In this document: positions 7,900-16,824 of the stretch, piece by piece
How the letters are laid out: each line of letters starts with the position of its first letter
Position numbering within the stretch: position 1 is the first letter of the stretch
NCBI GenBank assembly: GCA_021323865.1
Contig: JAJPKF010000023.1
Location: forward strand, 62,001-126,000
Length of the DNA: 64,000 nt
Direction: 5' to 3'
Source of the DNA: Pseudomonadota bacterium
GTDB lineage: Bacteria; Chloroflexota; UBA5177; JAJPKF01
Notes under the pieces: model-generated
Told to the model about the DNA's origin: nothing
Database searches by the model: none
Seen by the model: the letters and a program-made list of their open reading frames with translations, nothing else
Program-made: the position numbers and the translations under genes

Positions 7900-9126
7900 C
7901 TACGCCGAAGCGGTTAGCGGCTCGGACACCGCCGATTGCACGAGCGGATGCGACCGGTCAAACTCCAGAGTGTCCAGCTCCATGGGCGCCCCCGTGGCGT
8001 GGCTCTTCACCTCCCGGCTTCCGGCCTTGAAGACGCCCTCGGCGAGGGCGTCCCTCAGCAAGGATTTGAGCTGAGCGCGCGAGAGCGAGGGGAGGGTGCT
8101 GCTGCTGCGCAGGTTGGCCACGATGTAGGGCATACGAAGGTACTTGGACTTCGATTCCAGTGTGGCGATGGAACGCAGAAAATTGCGCAGATCGTCGGGA
8201 TCCAGGTCTGTGAGACGGACTGAGGTGGTCGCGTCCTCTTCAGGTTGAGCCTGCGACGCTTCTTCCTGACGCTCGATGGCTTCCCAGTCCTCCGGCAGGT
8301 ACGCCCAGTCCTGCATGCCCTCGGTCACGATCTTGATCACCCCTTGGTTCTGGGCCTCCTGCATGAACTGCTTGAAACCCGAGAAGCCCAGTCGTCGAGG
8401 ACTGAAGTCGTAGCGGTGGCGTAGGTCATGAGCTATGACCGAGAACAGGGCCCCCTGACCTCCTCGTGATTCCCGCTTCACGGCGGTTACGAGATTGGAG
8501 AACATTCGCTGCAGATCCCGCTGTTCCTGGACTCCCTTTCGAGGAGCCGACGTCTGCTTGTTCGGCTCGGGATCGAGATCGACGTCGTACAGTAGGAATT
8601 CGTCTACGCTTTCCGTGAGGAGTGTGGAGCTGGCGCCCGACACTCCGATCGCCACGACATACTTACCCTGCATGCGGAGGTAGGTGGCGAGGTGTACCAG
8701 GTCGGCGTCGCCGGACACGATCAGGAAAATCGGCACGTGTGGCGATTGATGGGCGTAGTCGATGGTATCGACAGCGAGCTTGACGTCCGCACTGTTCTTG
8801 AGGAGCTTCGAGTCTCCTCCGACTCGAGAGGGGATGTACACCGGCGATATCCCGGCCCGATACAGGTTGGGGGGATCGAGGTGATGCCCTCCCTGCTGCC
8901 AATCGGCATAGGCCCGAGCCGCCACCACCCGCCCCCGCTCACGGGCCGCATCCAATATGGAGGAGATGTTGGGCACCCGCCCGATGTCCCTCAAGCTCCA
9001 CTTGAGGTTCTCCCAATCGATGAACAGGGCCGCGTCTCGCGTCTCTCGATCAGTAGATTCAGATGAGTCCGCGCGGCCGTTTACCGAGTTCTCATCGACG
9101 GTCTTTCGAGCTGAGGCGCGTGGCAT
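7900..9126 (-). CDS. NYN-domain (PIN-like) ribonuclease with LOTUS/OST-HTH-like C-terminus
   Basis: About 408 residues from the ATG at 9126. After a polar 35-residue leader, the NYN domain (about residues 35-190) shows the acidic positions of PIN-like nucleases: AALFIDWENLKWSL, KLAVDTIDYAHQ and FLIVSGDADLVHLATYLR. After a basic linker, residues about 210-285 resemble an OST-HTH/LOTUS winged helix (AVKRESRGGQGALFSVIAHD, FSGFKQFMQEAQNQGVIKIV). The C-terminal 110 residues look like a second helical domain (LPSLSRAQLKSLLRDALAEG). This NYN-LOTUS layout occurs in bacterial and eukaryotic RNA-processing proteins. An earlier start at 9225 would run into the divergent gene. RNA targets are unknown. 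cutA follows by 8 bp. Confidence 0.8.
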   Translation of the reverse strand: MPRASARKTVDENSVNGRADSSESTDRETRDAALFIDWENLKWSLRDIGRVPNISSILDAARERGRVVAARAYADWQQGGHHLDPPNLYRAGISPVYIPSRVGGDSKLLKNSADVKLAVDTIDYAHQSPHVPIFLIVSGDADLVHLATYLRMQGKYVVAIGVSGASSTLLTESVDEFLLYDVDLDPEPNKQTSAPRKGVQEQRDLQRMFSNLVTAVKRESRGGQGALFSVIAHDLRHRYDFSPRRLGFSGFKQFMQEAQNQGVIKIVTEGMQDWAYLPEDWEAIERQEEASQAQPEEDATTSVRLTDLDPDDLRNFLRSIATLESKSKYLRMPYIVANLRSSSTLPSLSRAQLKSLLRDALAEGVFKAGSREVKSHATGAPMELDTLEFDRSHPLVQSAVSEPLTASA

Positions 9127-9205
9127 TCTTGACAAGCTTTCTCCGTTTGATACTACTAGGGCGTCTCCCCGAGGTCCTGAATGACGGGTAACGGGAGGGA
9201 GGACA

Positions 9206-9505
9206 ATGGCTGACCCGCCAAGCATCGTGATGACGGTTTACGTCGGCGTCGGAGGCGTGGGCGCGTTGGTCGCCTGGCTACTCGTGGGCTTGCTGGCCGG
9301 GTGGCTGGCGGGGCTCGTCACCAGGGGACAGGGGTATGGCTGCTGCGGCGACATCCTGCTGGGTTGGGTTGGGGCGATCGTGGGCGGTTTCGTGATGGCC
9401 GAACTGTTCGGCCTGCGGGCTGCCGGTTTCATCGCCAGCATTGCCTTTGCTTTCATCGGCGCCCTGCTTGTCTTGCTGGCCGTTCGTCTACTCTCTCGCA
9501 TCTGA
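9206..9505 (+). CDS. GlsB/YeaQ/YmgE-type small membrane protein (transglycosylase-associated family)
   Basis: 99 residues that are almost wholly hydrophobic, with Gly-rich helices: LVAWLLVGLLAGWLAGLV, then a short polar turn with GYGCCGDILLGWVGAIVGGF, and a final helix AFIGALLVLLAVRLLSRI. The RGQGYGCCGDILLGWVGA segment matches the family's G-x-G...D...G-x-x-G-A signature. These proteins are often induced by stress, and their function is unknown. A GGGAGGGAGG run precedes the ATG. It is divergent from the NYN gene and convergent with rpoN. Confidence 0.85.
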   Translation: MADPPSIVMTVYVGVGGVGALVAWLLVGLLAGWLAGLVTRGQGYGCCGDILLGWVGAIVGGFVMAELFGLRAAGFIASIAFAFIGALLVLLAVRLLSRI

Positions 9506-9641
9506 AGCAAGCAGGACGCGAACGAGACCCCACCGCCGTGACGGCGACCATGCTACGAACGGATGCTCCTAATTTCGAGTCCCAGCAGCGGATGATGGGC
9601 CGCAGTCCTGGGCGAGACCTGCGCCCAGTCGGTCCCCCACG

Positions 9642-11060
9642 CTAGATTCGGAGCTCCGAGGGTAAGATCCGCATCTGGTACCGGTACTTGGCCACGGTCC
9701 TTCGTGCCACCGTGTAGCCACGCTCCTTGAGCCGCTCGGATATCTCACGATCGGTCAGGTGGCGTCCTCCCTCGGCCTCGATGATCTCGCGCATCACGTC
9801 CTGCACCGGCAGTGCCGCCTTGAAAAAGTCCGAGAGCGGGACAACCTTCCCACTGGGCATGAGAACAAACTTCTCCGCTGCCGCCCGGCTCACCGTGGAT
9901 TCATGGACACCCACGGCCACGGCCGCCTCGGCACGAGTCAGCGGCTTGAGATGCCGGACACCATCCTTGAGGAAGCCGCTTTGACGCTCAAGTAGGAAGT
10001 CAGCCAGCAGCTGCATGGTTCTGCGTCGCTGTTGGATGCTGTTGATGAACTGCCGGGCACGTTGCACGTAGGCTCGCACGTGTTCTCGTTCTTCCTCGCT
10101 CATCGCGTCGCCCGCGGCGCGAATCTGCCGAAGGACGCTCTCGTATGGACGGCTCACTCTCAGCTGATACCGTTTGGACTCGATGACCTCGGATCGGAGG
10201 TTGCCCTTTTCGTCGATCGTGACGACGATGTCCGGCGTCACCGCCTGACCTCGGTCCGTCCGCACCGACTTGGATCCGAGGGCACGCTCCTCGAACATGT
10301 AGGCCGGGTACGGACTGAGCTGCTCCTTTATGAATTCCCAGCCGGCTTCGACCTCGTCAATCGGCTTTCGCAGCTGATGGGCCACAACCGCGAACCGGTG
10401 CTTGCCGATATCTTCCAGATGGTCCTCGATGAGCACCCGTGCGAGAGGATGGACACGAACTCCCGACTCGGCCAGGCGATCGAGCTGGATCAGCATGCAC
10501 TCGCGGATGTCTCGCGCCCCCACGCCGGGCGGGTCAAGGGCCTGAAGCGCCTTGAGAACCCTTTCGACTTCCTCGTAGTCGACCTGAAGCTGCCAGGCTA
10601 CCTCGTCGAGGGTCGTGCGCAGATAGCCAGTTTCATCAAGCGCGCCCACCAGGTATTCGGCAATCGCCATGTCGCCGCCCGGAAGGCTTGCGCCCAGGTC
10701 CTGGAGGAGACGCTCCTGGAGCGAGACCTCCGACGCGACCACCGTGAGCGGGTCGAACTCTTCCTCCTCGGCTTGGGGAGTTGTTCGGTTCGCTTCCTCT
10801 TCCAGAAACTGCTCGGTGGGGTCCCGTTCTGCCGTTCCTTCTCCACAGGTAATGCAGACGGAGCCCTCCAGCTTGTCTCCACATCGCGGACAAACACTGA
10901 TCTCCTCGACCTCGAGGGCCGGGTTGTCCTGCGCTTCCCGGCTGATCGCCTGCTGGAGGTCAAGTGACGACATGGCGAGAATCGAGCTCGCCTGCACCAT
11001 CCGAGGCGACACCGTTTGTCGCATCTCGTGGGCTTCCTGTTGCAACAGGTCCATCGACAT
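9642..11060 (-). CDS. rpoN: RNA polymerase sigma-54 factor with a zinc-ribbon insert
   Basis: 472 residues, normal length for RpoN. Region I is present (QQEAHEMRQTVSPRMVQASS, LDLQQAISREAQDNPALE). The core-binding region and extended HTH (TRAEAAVAVGVHESTVSRAA) follow. The RpoN box ARRTVAKYR is intact close to the C-terminus. Between region I and the core-binding domain lies C57-x2-C60-x8-C69-x2-C72, a zinc-ribbon-like knuckle, followed by an acidic linker. Sigma-54 directs activator-dependent transcription from -24/-12 promoters. No bacterial enhancer-binding protein is encoded in this window. The gene is divergent from the ABC exporter and appears to be transcribed alone. Confidence 0.95.
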   Translation of the reverse strand: MSMDLLQQEAHEMRQTVSPRMVQASSILAMSSLDLQQAISREAQDNPALEVEEISVCPRCGDKLEGSVCITCGEGTAERDPTEQFLEEEANRTTPQAEEEEFDPLTVVASEVSLQERLLQDLGASLPGGDMAIAEYLVGALDETGYLRTTLDEVAWQLQVDYEEVERVLKALQALDPPGVGARDIRECMLIQLDRLAESGVRVHPLARVLIEDHLEDIGKHRFAVVAHQLRKPIDEVEAGWEFIKEQLSPYPAYMFEERALGSKSVRTDRGQAVTPDIVVTIDEKGNLRSEVIESKRYQLRVSRPYESVLRQIRAAGDAMSEEEREHVRAYVQRARQFINSIQQRRRTMQLLADFLLERQSGFLKDGVRHLKPLTRAEAAVAVGVHESTVSRAAAEKFVLMPSGKVVPLSDFFKAALPVQDVMREIIEAEGGRHLTDREISERLKERGYTVARRTVAKYRYQMRILPSELRI

Positions 11061-11197
11061 GGGCGTGTCCCGGGATCGAGATAGAGAGGGGGTACGACTC
11101 AGGCTAACAACTGACAGGATTCGGGCTCGTGTCGTTGCAGCTATCCGAGAGCCGGATAGGATAGAGACAGCGTGACTCCGAAGTTCGCGACGATTGA

Positions 11198-12148
11198 GTG
11201 CCGGGGAGCAACCAGAGTCTGATCACATCCGAAGCGGCCCCGGCGGCGTTGGCAATCGAGACGCATGGCTTGACCAAGCAGTATCGGGCGGTTCTCGCCG
11301 TCGATCAGGTGGACCTGGAGGTCCACCGCGGGGAGATCTTCGGATTTCTGGGTCCCAACGGGGCTGGCAAGACAACGACGATGCGCATCCTGCTAGGGCT
11401 CATCCGTCCAACCAGCGGCTCGGCCAGGATGTTGGGGATGGACATTCGCAGCCACCTCACGGCTATCCTCGACCGCACGGGATCAATCGTGGAGAACCCG
11501 ACTTTCTATCCGTACCTGTCGGGACGCGATAACCTCCGGGTCGTCGCCCGGTTGACTGGTGCCCGGGAACAGGAAATCGGCCGGGTGCTCGACCTCGTGG
11601 ACCTCGCGCGTGATGCCGGCAGGAAGTACCGCCACTACTCCTTGGGGATGAAGCAGCGGCTGGCGGTCGCGGGCGCACTTCTGCACGACCCCGACGTGCT
11701 GATTCTCGATGAGCCGGCCAACGGCTTGGATCCGGCGGGCACCGTCGACATGCGCAACCTGATGCGCCGGCTGAAGGAACAAGGTAAGACCGTTTTCATT
11801 TCCAGCCATGTGCTCCACGAGATCGAGCAGATCTGCGATCGAATCGCCATTTTGAACCAGGGAAGGGTGCTTGTCCAGGGAAGTGTCGACGACCTGCTGT
11901 CCGGCTCAGACGCGGTAGAGATCAAGATCGGCGACGCAGCCGCGGCGCTGCGGGTTCTGCAGGGGCTCGATTGGGTTGGCGACCCGAGGCAGGAGGGCGA
12001 ATATATCGTGGTCAAGGTGGAACAGAGCCGTGCCGCCGACGTCAATCGCATACTGGCGGAACAGCAACTCTACGCCTCGGAGATTCGTCCCAAGGAACGT
12101 AGCCTCGAGCAGTACTTCCTGGGGCTTACCGAGCGGCCGAGCAGATGA
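11198..12148 (+). CDS. ABC-2 type transporter ATP-binding protein
   Basis: 316 residues. Walker A is FLGPNGAGKTTTMRILLGL, the signature loop is YSLGMKQRLAVAGALLHDP, Walker B is VLILDEPANGLDP, and the switch His sits in SSHVLHEIEQICDRIAI. A DUF4162-like C-terminal accessory segment follows. This is the DrrA/NatA/CcmA-type layout that powers an ABC-2 exporter. The start is a GTG at 11198. Its ATG/TGA overlap (ATGA) with the permease gene shows that the two form one unit. The substrate is unknown. Confidence 0.93.
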   Translation: MPGSNQSLITSEAAPAALAIETHGLTKQYRAVLAVDQVDLEVHRGEIFGFLGPNGAGKTTTMRILLGLIRPTSGSARMLGMDIRSHLTAILDRTGSIVENPTFYPYLSGRDNLRVVARLTGAREQEIGRVLDLVDLARDAGRKYRHYSLGMKQRLAVAGALLHDPDVLILDEPANGLDPAGTVDMRNLMRRLKEQGKTVFISSHVLHEIEQICDRIAILNQGRVLVQGSVDDLLSGSDAVEIKIGDAAAALRVLQGLDWVGDPRQEGEYIVVKVEQSRAADVNRILAEQQLYASEIRPKERSLEQYFLGLTERPSR

Positions 12149-12954
12149 GACACCTCCTCGCAGCCGACTGGCTCAAGATGCGGCATCGGTGGATGCCTCG
12201 AATTCTGATTCTGGTTCTCGTCGTTCTTTTGGTGCTCGTCTTGTGGGGATTGGCCTCCGACTCCTCGAGACCTAACATTTTTCCAGTTCGGGGTCTGCTC
12301 GCCGCCTTGCTTCTCAGCTCGCTGATCGGGGCGGTTCTGTGGCCCATCATGGCGGGGGCCTGGGCTGGAAACGAGTACTCCTGGGGAACAGTTCGTCTGA
12401 CGCTGGGTCGCCGGCCCAATCGAGTCGAGTACGTGCTTTCCGCCATCGTGACCCTTATGGCCTGGGTGACCGTGTCGCTCTTGCTGGCCATGCTCGTGGG
12501 CCTACTGGCGGGAGGTATCGCCGCCACAGCCACGGGGCACCAATTCGTGGTGACCTCGGGTGTTCCGGCGGACATTCTCCTGACCCTCGTCAAGACGTTC
12601 CTATCCGTGCTTTTCGTCGGCCTGTTCTTCGTGTCACTGGCCTACGCGGCGGGAACCATATTTCAATCGCCGGCGGCCGGTATCGGATTGGGCATCGGCC
12701 TGGCCATCGCCGAGCAGATCCTCGACGGCATCTTCATGCATTTGGGAGGGGCCTGGCAGGTTGTCGCAAATCATCTGCCCGCCGCTTACATCCAGGCGCT
12801 TCCCAGTCGAGTCATGTCGCCGGCCATGACCGGCAGCTTCGTCACCAAGTCAGGCCCCGGGGTGGGCGAGTGTTTACTCGGTCTCGGGCTCTATATCGCC
12901 GGGCTTGTGGCGATTACCCTGCTGGTCTTCCAGTCGCGGGACGTAACCGGCTAG
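12145..12954 (+). CDS. ABC-2 type transporter permease
   Basis: 269 residues with six predicted hydrophobic segments: residues about 18-36 (ILILVLVVLLVLVLWGL), 50-75, 95-125, 140-175, 180-200 and a last one ending at 263 (GLYIAGLVAITLLVF). This is a typical ABC-2 permease topology. Its ATG overlaps the stop codon of the ATPase gene by 4 bp. The 3' end overlaps the convergent hyuB gene by about 40 bp. It probably exports a small molecule or peptide. Confidence 0.85.
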   Translation: MRHLLAADWLKMRHRWMPRILILVLVVLLVLVLWGLASDSSRPNIFPVRGLLAALLLSSLIGAVLWPIMAGAWAGNEYSWGTVRLTLGRRPNRVEYVLSAIVTLMAWVTVSLLLAMLVGLLAGGIAATATGHQFVVTSGVPADILLTLVKTFLSVLFVGLFFVSLAYAAGTIFQSPAAGIGLGIGLAIAEQILDGIFMHLGGAWQVVANHLPAAYIQALPSRVMSPAMTGSFVTKSGPGVGECLLGLGLYIAGLVAITLLVFQSRDVTG

Positions 12955-14773
12955 CACCGCTCAGGATCTCGTACCCCTCCCCGCGATCGATGAGCCCTAG
13001 CTGGTGGTCACGCCTCTCGGCTCGACGCTCCCTCGTAGACTGGTTGTCGACGATGAGGTCCCCGTCCGACGATTCCGCGAAAAGGACCCCATAGTCTCGA
13101 TTGGCGGACTCCATCGATACCTTTCCCTGGACAACGTCTTTGAGGACAAGCGCGGGGTCCCGCTGGTACGGGTCACCCCAACCGCCGCCGCCAGTGGTCT
13201 CCAGGCGAATCACATCACCGGCTTGAAGGGGTTGATTGTCGACCATTCCGGGTAGCCGCACCTCATTCGAACCGCCCGGATTCACGATTGCCCGGTATGG
13301 GGCGCCGGCGCGACCGCCTGCCACCCCATAGCAGCCAAGGATCGAACGGTCGGCGGTGGAGATGAAGTCCACGTCCTGCAGCACTCGGATATCCTTCTGA
13401 TATCCGAGGCCTCCTCTGTGAGCGCCCGGCCCCCCCGAATCCTGAGCAAGTCCAAGCCGTTCAACCACGATCGGGAATCGAGTCTCGGCGAACTCGACCG
13501 GAAGATTCTTCGAGTCCGGCACGATATGGATGCAATCACTCCCGTCGGCGTAATACCTGCCTCCGGATCCGCCTCCCAGCACCTCCCGCAGCAGGAAGAA
13601 GGTGTCGTCTCGAGAATCGAAGCCATGCAGCCCCCAGTAGCGGATGGTCTCCTGATCAGCCGGCACCTTGCCGTTGACCGCCTGGGCAAGAACCCCGAGA
13701 AACACACCGATCAAGCGCAGAATCGTGAACGATCGAGCGTTTGTTGGAGCCGGGAATCGGGGCGACACAATGGTCGGTTCTTCCGGAAAGACGATCTCCA
13801 AGACATCACAGATGCCCTCGTTGATGTCCAGCTCCGCCATTCGCTCGGGCGCGCCGGCGAGATTGCGGAGGGCAACCGCGATCCATTTCTTCAGGAACCG
13901 GCCCTCACAGTAGTTTCCAGGCCAGTTGATCGGACCCTTCGACTGGGGCGCACACCCGCGTAGGTCGAGGGTGATCCCGTCGACTCGCTTCTCCATTCGA
14001 ATGCGAAGTGGGTGCAGTTCCGCGCCCGCCACGCCATGCTGTTCGATGTAGTCTTCCCAGACGTATTCGCCGTCTGGAATCCGGGGAAGTATCTCCCGGC
14101 GAAAGTTATCGGCACAGGTGCGCAGAGTCGCCTCGAAGCAGGAGTAGATCGCCTCTCGACCGTACCGAGCAAACAGCTCACTGATGCGGTCCGCGCCCAT
14201 TCGACAGGCGGCGATCTCACCGTCTATGTCTCCCTGAAGACTGTGCGGGAGCCGGCTGTTTCGGAAGATGATGGCGTACGCCGCCTCGTTCCGCACCCCC
14301 GCATCGTACAACCGGATCGGCGGAATCATTAGGCCTTCCTGGAAGATGCTGGTCGCATTTGCCGGCATGCTTCCCGGCACCATTCCGCCGATGTCGTCGT
14401 GATGGCCGAATGCCTGCACGAATGCCACGACCTCGCTCTCAAAGAACACCGGCACGGTCGAGCACAGATCGGGGAGATGACCGATCCCGCCCTCAGATAG
14501 GTACACGTCGTTGTGGAGAAAGACGTCTCCGCGATGCATCTGGTCCACAGGGAAATCACGGATGATGGGGCTCACCATGGCACTGTAGGACCGTCCGGTC
14601 AGCTTCCTGCCGTCCCGATCGTGGATTCCAGCCCGGAAGTCGTGTTGGTCACGAATCATGGGCGATCGCGCCGTGCGCTCGATCGCGGACTCGACCTCCG
14701 TCTCAATTGATGCCAGGGCGCCGTCGACAATCTGCAACAGCACGGGATCGGGTTGGCTGGGTGCGGCCTTCAC
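12914..14773 (-). CDS. hyuB: Hydantoinase B / oxoprolinase-type subunit
   Basis: About 619 residues from the GTG at 14773, whose GTGA overlaps the hyuA stop. An upstream in-frame start at 14833 would lie inside hyuA and is unlikely. Family landmarks: SAIERTARSPMIRDQHDF, the metal-site region HNDVYLSEGGIGHLPDL, FVQAFGHHDDIGGMVPGSM, and the late Gly-rich GGGSGGRYYADGSD and RLETTGGGGWGDPYQRDP. Together with HyuA this family performs ATP-dependent opening of cyclic amides (hydantoins, N-methylhydantoin, 5-oxoproline), and some relatives are ketone carboxylases, so the exact substrate is open. It is the last gene of the minus-strand series that starts at allH. Confidence 0.93.
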   Translation of the reverse strand: MKAAPSQPDPVLLQIVDGALASIETEVESAIERTARSPMIRDQHDFRAGIHDRDGRKLTGRSYSAMVSPIIRDFPVDQMHRGDVFLHNDVYLSEGGIGHLPDLCSTVPVFFESEVVAFVQAFGHHDDIGGMVPGSMPANATSIFQEGLMIPPIRLYDAGVRNEAAYAIIFRNSRLPHSLQGDIDGEIAACRMGADRISELFARYGREAIYSCFEATLRTCADNFRREILPRIPDGEYVWEDYIEQHGVAGAELHPLRIRMEKRVDGITLDLRGCAPQSKGPINWPGNYCEGRFLKKWIAVALRNLAGAPERMAELDINEGICDVLEIVFPEEPTIVSPRFPAPTNARSFTILRLIGVFLGVLAQAVNGKVPADQETIRYWGLHGFDSRDDTFFLLREVLGGGSGGRYYADGSDCIHIVPDSKNLPVEFAETRFPIVVERLGLAQDSGGPGAHRGGLGYQKDIRVLQDVDFISTADRSILGCYGVAGGRAGAPYRAIVNPGGSNEVRLPGMVDNQPLQAGDVIRLETTGGGGWGDPYQRDPALVLKDVVQGKVSMESANRDYGVLFAESSDGDLIVDNQSTRERRAERRDHQLGLIDRGEGYEILSGASRLRPATGRPAG

Positions 14774-16824
14774 TGAACCGCCCCGGACGGACGCAGGATC
14801 ATATTTCTCCAGGAGTCGACCCGACCGGTCCATCCAGTGGGGACGACGGTGGTCGAGCCATACTCCGCCACGATTGCCGGTCCCGCCAGCTGGTAGCCTG
14901 GCGCCATCTGGCCACGAGACAGAATGGTCATTGATAGGCTGTCTTCGCTGTCGATTCCGGGTATTTGTACGGACGCAGTCGCCGTCGATCCTGATTCACT
15001 GATGGCGGCCCGCAACGAGGGTCGATCAACGAGCCCGATCGCTTCCACACGCAGATTGACCAGCTCGCATTTCTGCTCGGCCTTGTACGAGTACCCATAA
15101 AGTCGCTCGTGCTCTCGGTGAAATGCCTCGGTAATCTCTCGCACTCCGAGATGGTCGATCTCACCTGTTGGGGCTGGAATTCGAACCTCGTATGCCTCGC
15201 CGAAGTAGCGAACGTCCAGGCTGCGCGTCAACCGCCGTCGCTCCACCGGAATGCCCTCGGCCTCGAGACCCCTGTTCGCCTCTCCGGATAGGCGTTCGAA
15301 CTCACGGTTGATCGCAGGTAGATCAATCTCGTCTTCTCGACACACGTTCGTCAACACGTGGTCTGTCTTCAGATCCACGCAAAGCAGCCCCAGCGCTGAG
15401 ACGTTGCCGGGGGCCCATGGTATGAGAACTGTCTTGATGCCGAGCAGCTCGGCCACTCTAGCCGCTTGGAGCGGGCCCGAGCCTCCGAACGCTACCAGCA
15501 CATACTCTCTGGGATCCAGGCCCTTCTTCACCGTCAGCTGGCGAATCGCATTCACCTGGTTCCAGTTGGCAATCTCGAGAATACCGTGACACAGTGCGCG
15601 CAGGGGCAGATCGAAGTCGGCCGCCAAACGTTGCAGCCCTTCCTGAGCTGTTCCAACGGCGAGCGGCATTTCCCCTCCGAGCAGCTGTGCCGGAAGGCGC
15701 CCCAGCACGAGGTTGGCATCGGTGAGCGTCGGCTGGTCGCCGCCATGCCCGTAGCACATCGGGCCGGGTATAGCCCCAGCGCTGCGTGGACCAACCCGAA
15801 TCCTCCCTGAAGCGTCCCGCCATGCAATCGAACCACCTCCGGTTCCAATCGTGGTGATGTCCACCATCGGCAGCCGTATGGGAAAACGCCCAACCGAACC
15901 ACTCGTGCTGATGTGTGGCTTCCCTTCCTCGACGAGGCAGATGTCCGTGGAAGTCCCGCCCGCATCCACGGTTAGGATCTTCGAGTAGCCGGCGAGGCCG
16001 GCAACGAAACCGGCCCCCAGCGCGCCTGCCGCCGGGCCCGACAGCAAGGTCGAAATTGGTCGTCGGGCGACCTCGGGACCAGAGAGCACTCCACCATTGG
16101 ATTGCATGATGAGGAAGGGAGTGGATCGTGGAAGCTGCTCCGCCGCCTTCCCGATGTAGCCCTGCATGACCGGCTTCACATACGCGTCGATGCAGGTCGT
16201 CATGGTTCGTTCATACTCCCGGTACTCGGGAAGCACCTCGGACGAAAGCGAGACGGCCAGGTCGGGAATGTGCTCCAGAAGCAGCTCCTTGACTCGCCTC
16301 TCATGCGCCGAGTCCGCATAGGCGTGAATCAGGCTGACGGCTGCTGCCCGGATGCCACGCCGCTGCATGCCACGTGCTACCGCTCTGACACCCTCCTCAT
16401 CCAGCGGCCGGAGTACTTCCCCACGGAAGTTGAGCCGCTCGTCGACCTCGAAGACCCGCTCGAGAGGGATGATACGATCGGGCTTCACCCAGAAGTAGGA
16501 GTTACCGTATCCGGAGGGCACGCTCTGGCGGGCGATCTCCAGGATGTGGCGGAATCCCGCCGTGGTGATAAGCGCAACCGAATCGATGCGCTCTTCCAGT
16601 AGCGCATTTGTGGCCACGGTCGTTCCGTGAATAATTGCCTCGAGATTCTGTGAGGGCCGGCCCAGAACTTGCCGGATCTTGTCCAGCGCGGCGGCTAACG
16701 CCTGAGACGGGTCGCCGGGGCTGCTGGGAGTCTTCGAGGAAACCATCTCGCCGGTATCCGAGTCGATCGCAACGACATCGGTGAACGTGCCTCCCGTATC
16801 GATTCCGACCCGGATTCCTGCCAA
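14770..16824 (-). CDS. hyuA: Hydantoinase A / oxoprolinase-type ATP-binding subunit
   Basis: 684 residues of the hydantoinase A family, with an actin-like ATPase fold. Phosphate-binding motifs are visible: VGIDTGGTFTDVVAIDSDTG at the start, HGTTVATNALLEERI, and LTVDAGGTSTDICLVEEG in mid-protein. The C-terminal region includes VLVAFGGSGPLQAARVAELL. It should phosphorylate a cyclic amide substrate for hydrolysis with HyuB. The start codon lies directly at the end of the molybdopterin-subunit gene (stop at 16825), with no gap. The gene shares a GTGA overlap with hyuB downstream. 5-Oxoprolinase, hydantoinase and acetone-carboxylase-like activities cannot be told apart from sequence alone. Confidence 0.94.
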   Translation of the reverse strand: MAGIRVGIDTGGTFTDVVAIDSDTGEMVSSKTPSSPGDPSQALAAALDKIRQVLGRPSQNLEAIIHGTTVATNALLEERIDSVALITTAGFRHILEIARQSVPSGYGNSYFWVKPDRIIPLERVFEVDERLNFRGEVLRPLDEEGVRAVARGMQRRGIRAAAVSLIHAYADSAHERRVKELLLEHIPDLAVSLSSEVLPEYREYERTMTTCIDAYVKPVMQGYIGKAAEQLPRSTPFLIMQSNGGVLSGPEVARRPISTLLSGPAAGALGAGFVAGLAGYSKILTVDAGGTSTDICLVEEGKPHISTSGSVGRFPIRLPMVDITTIGTGGGSIAWRDASGRIRVGPRSAGAIPGPMCYGHGGDQPTLTDANLVLGRLPAQLLGGEMPLAVGTAQEGLQRLAADFDLPLRALCHGILEIANWNQVNAIRQLTVKKGLDPREYVLVAFGGSGPLQAARVAELLGIKTVLIPWAPGNVSALGLLCVDLKTDHVLTNVCREDEIDLPAINREFERLSGEANRGLEAEGIPVERRRLTRSLDVRYFGEAYEVRIPAPTGEIDHLGVREITEAFHREHERLYGYSYKAEQKCELVNLRVEAIGLVDRPSLRAAISESGSTATASVQIPGIDSEDSLSMTILSRGQMAPGYQLAGPAIVAEYGSTTVVPTGWTGRVDSWRNMILRPSGAVQ

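Noticed and set aside
9532-9548. CGCCGT-ACGGCG palindrome between glsB-like gene and rpoN
   Set aside because: The loop is a single base and there is no T-run. It is too short for a stable terminator hairpin and is a common motif in GC-rich DNA.
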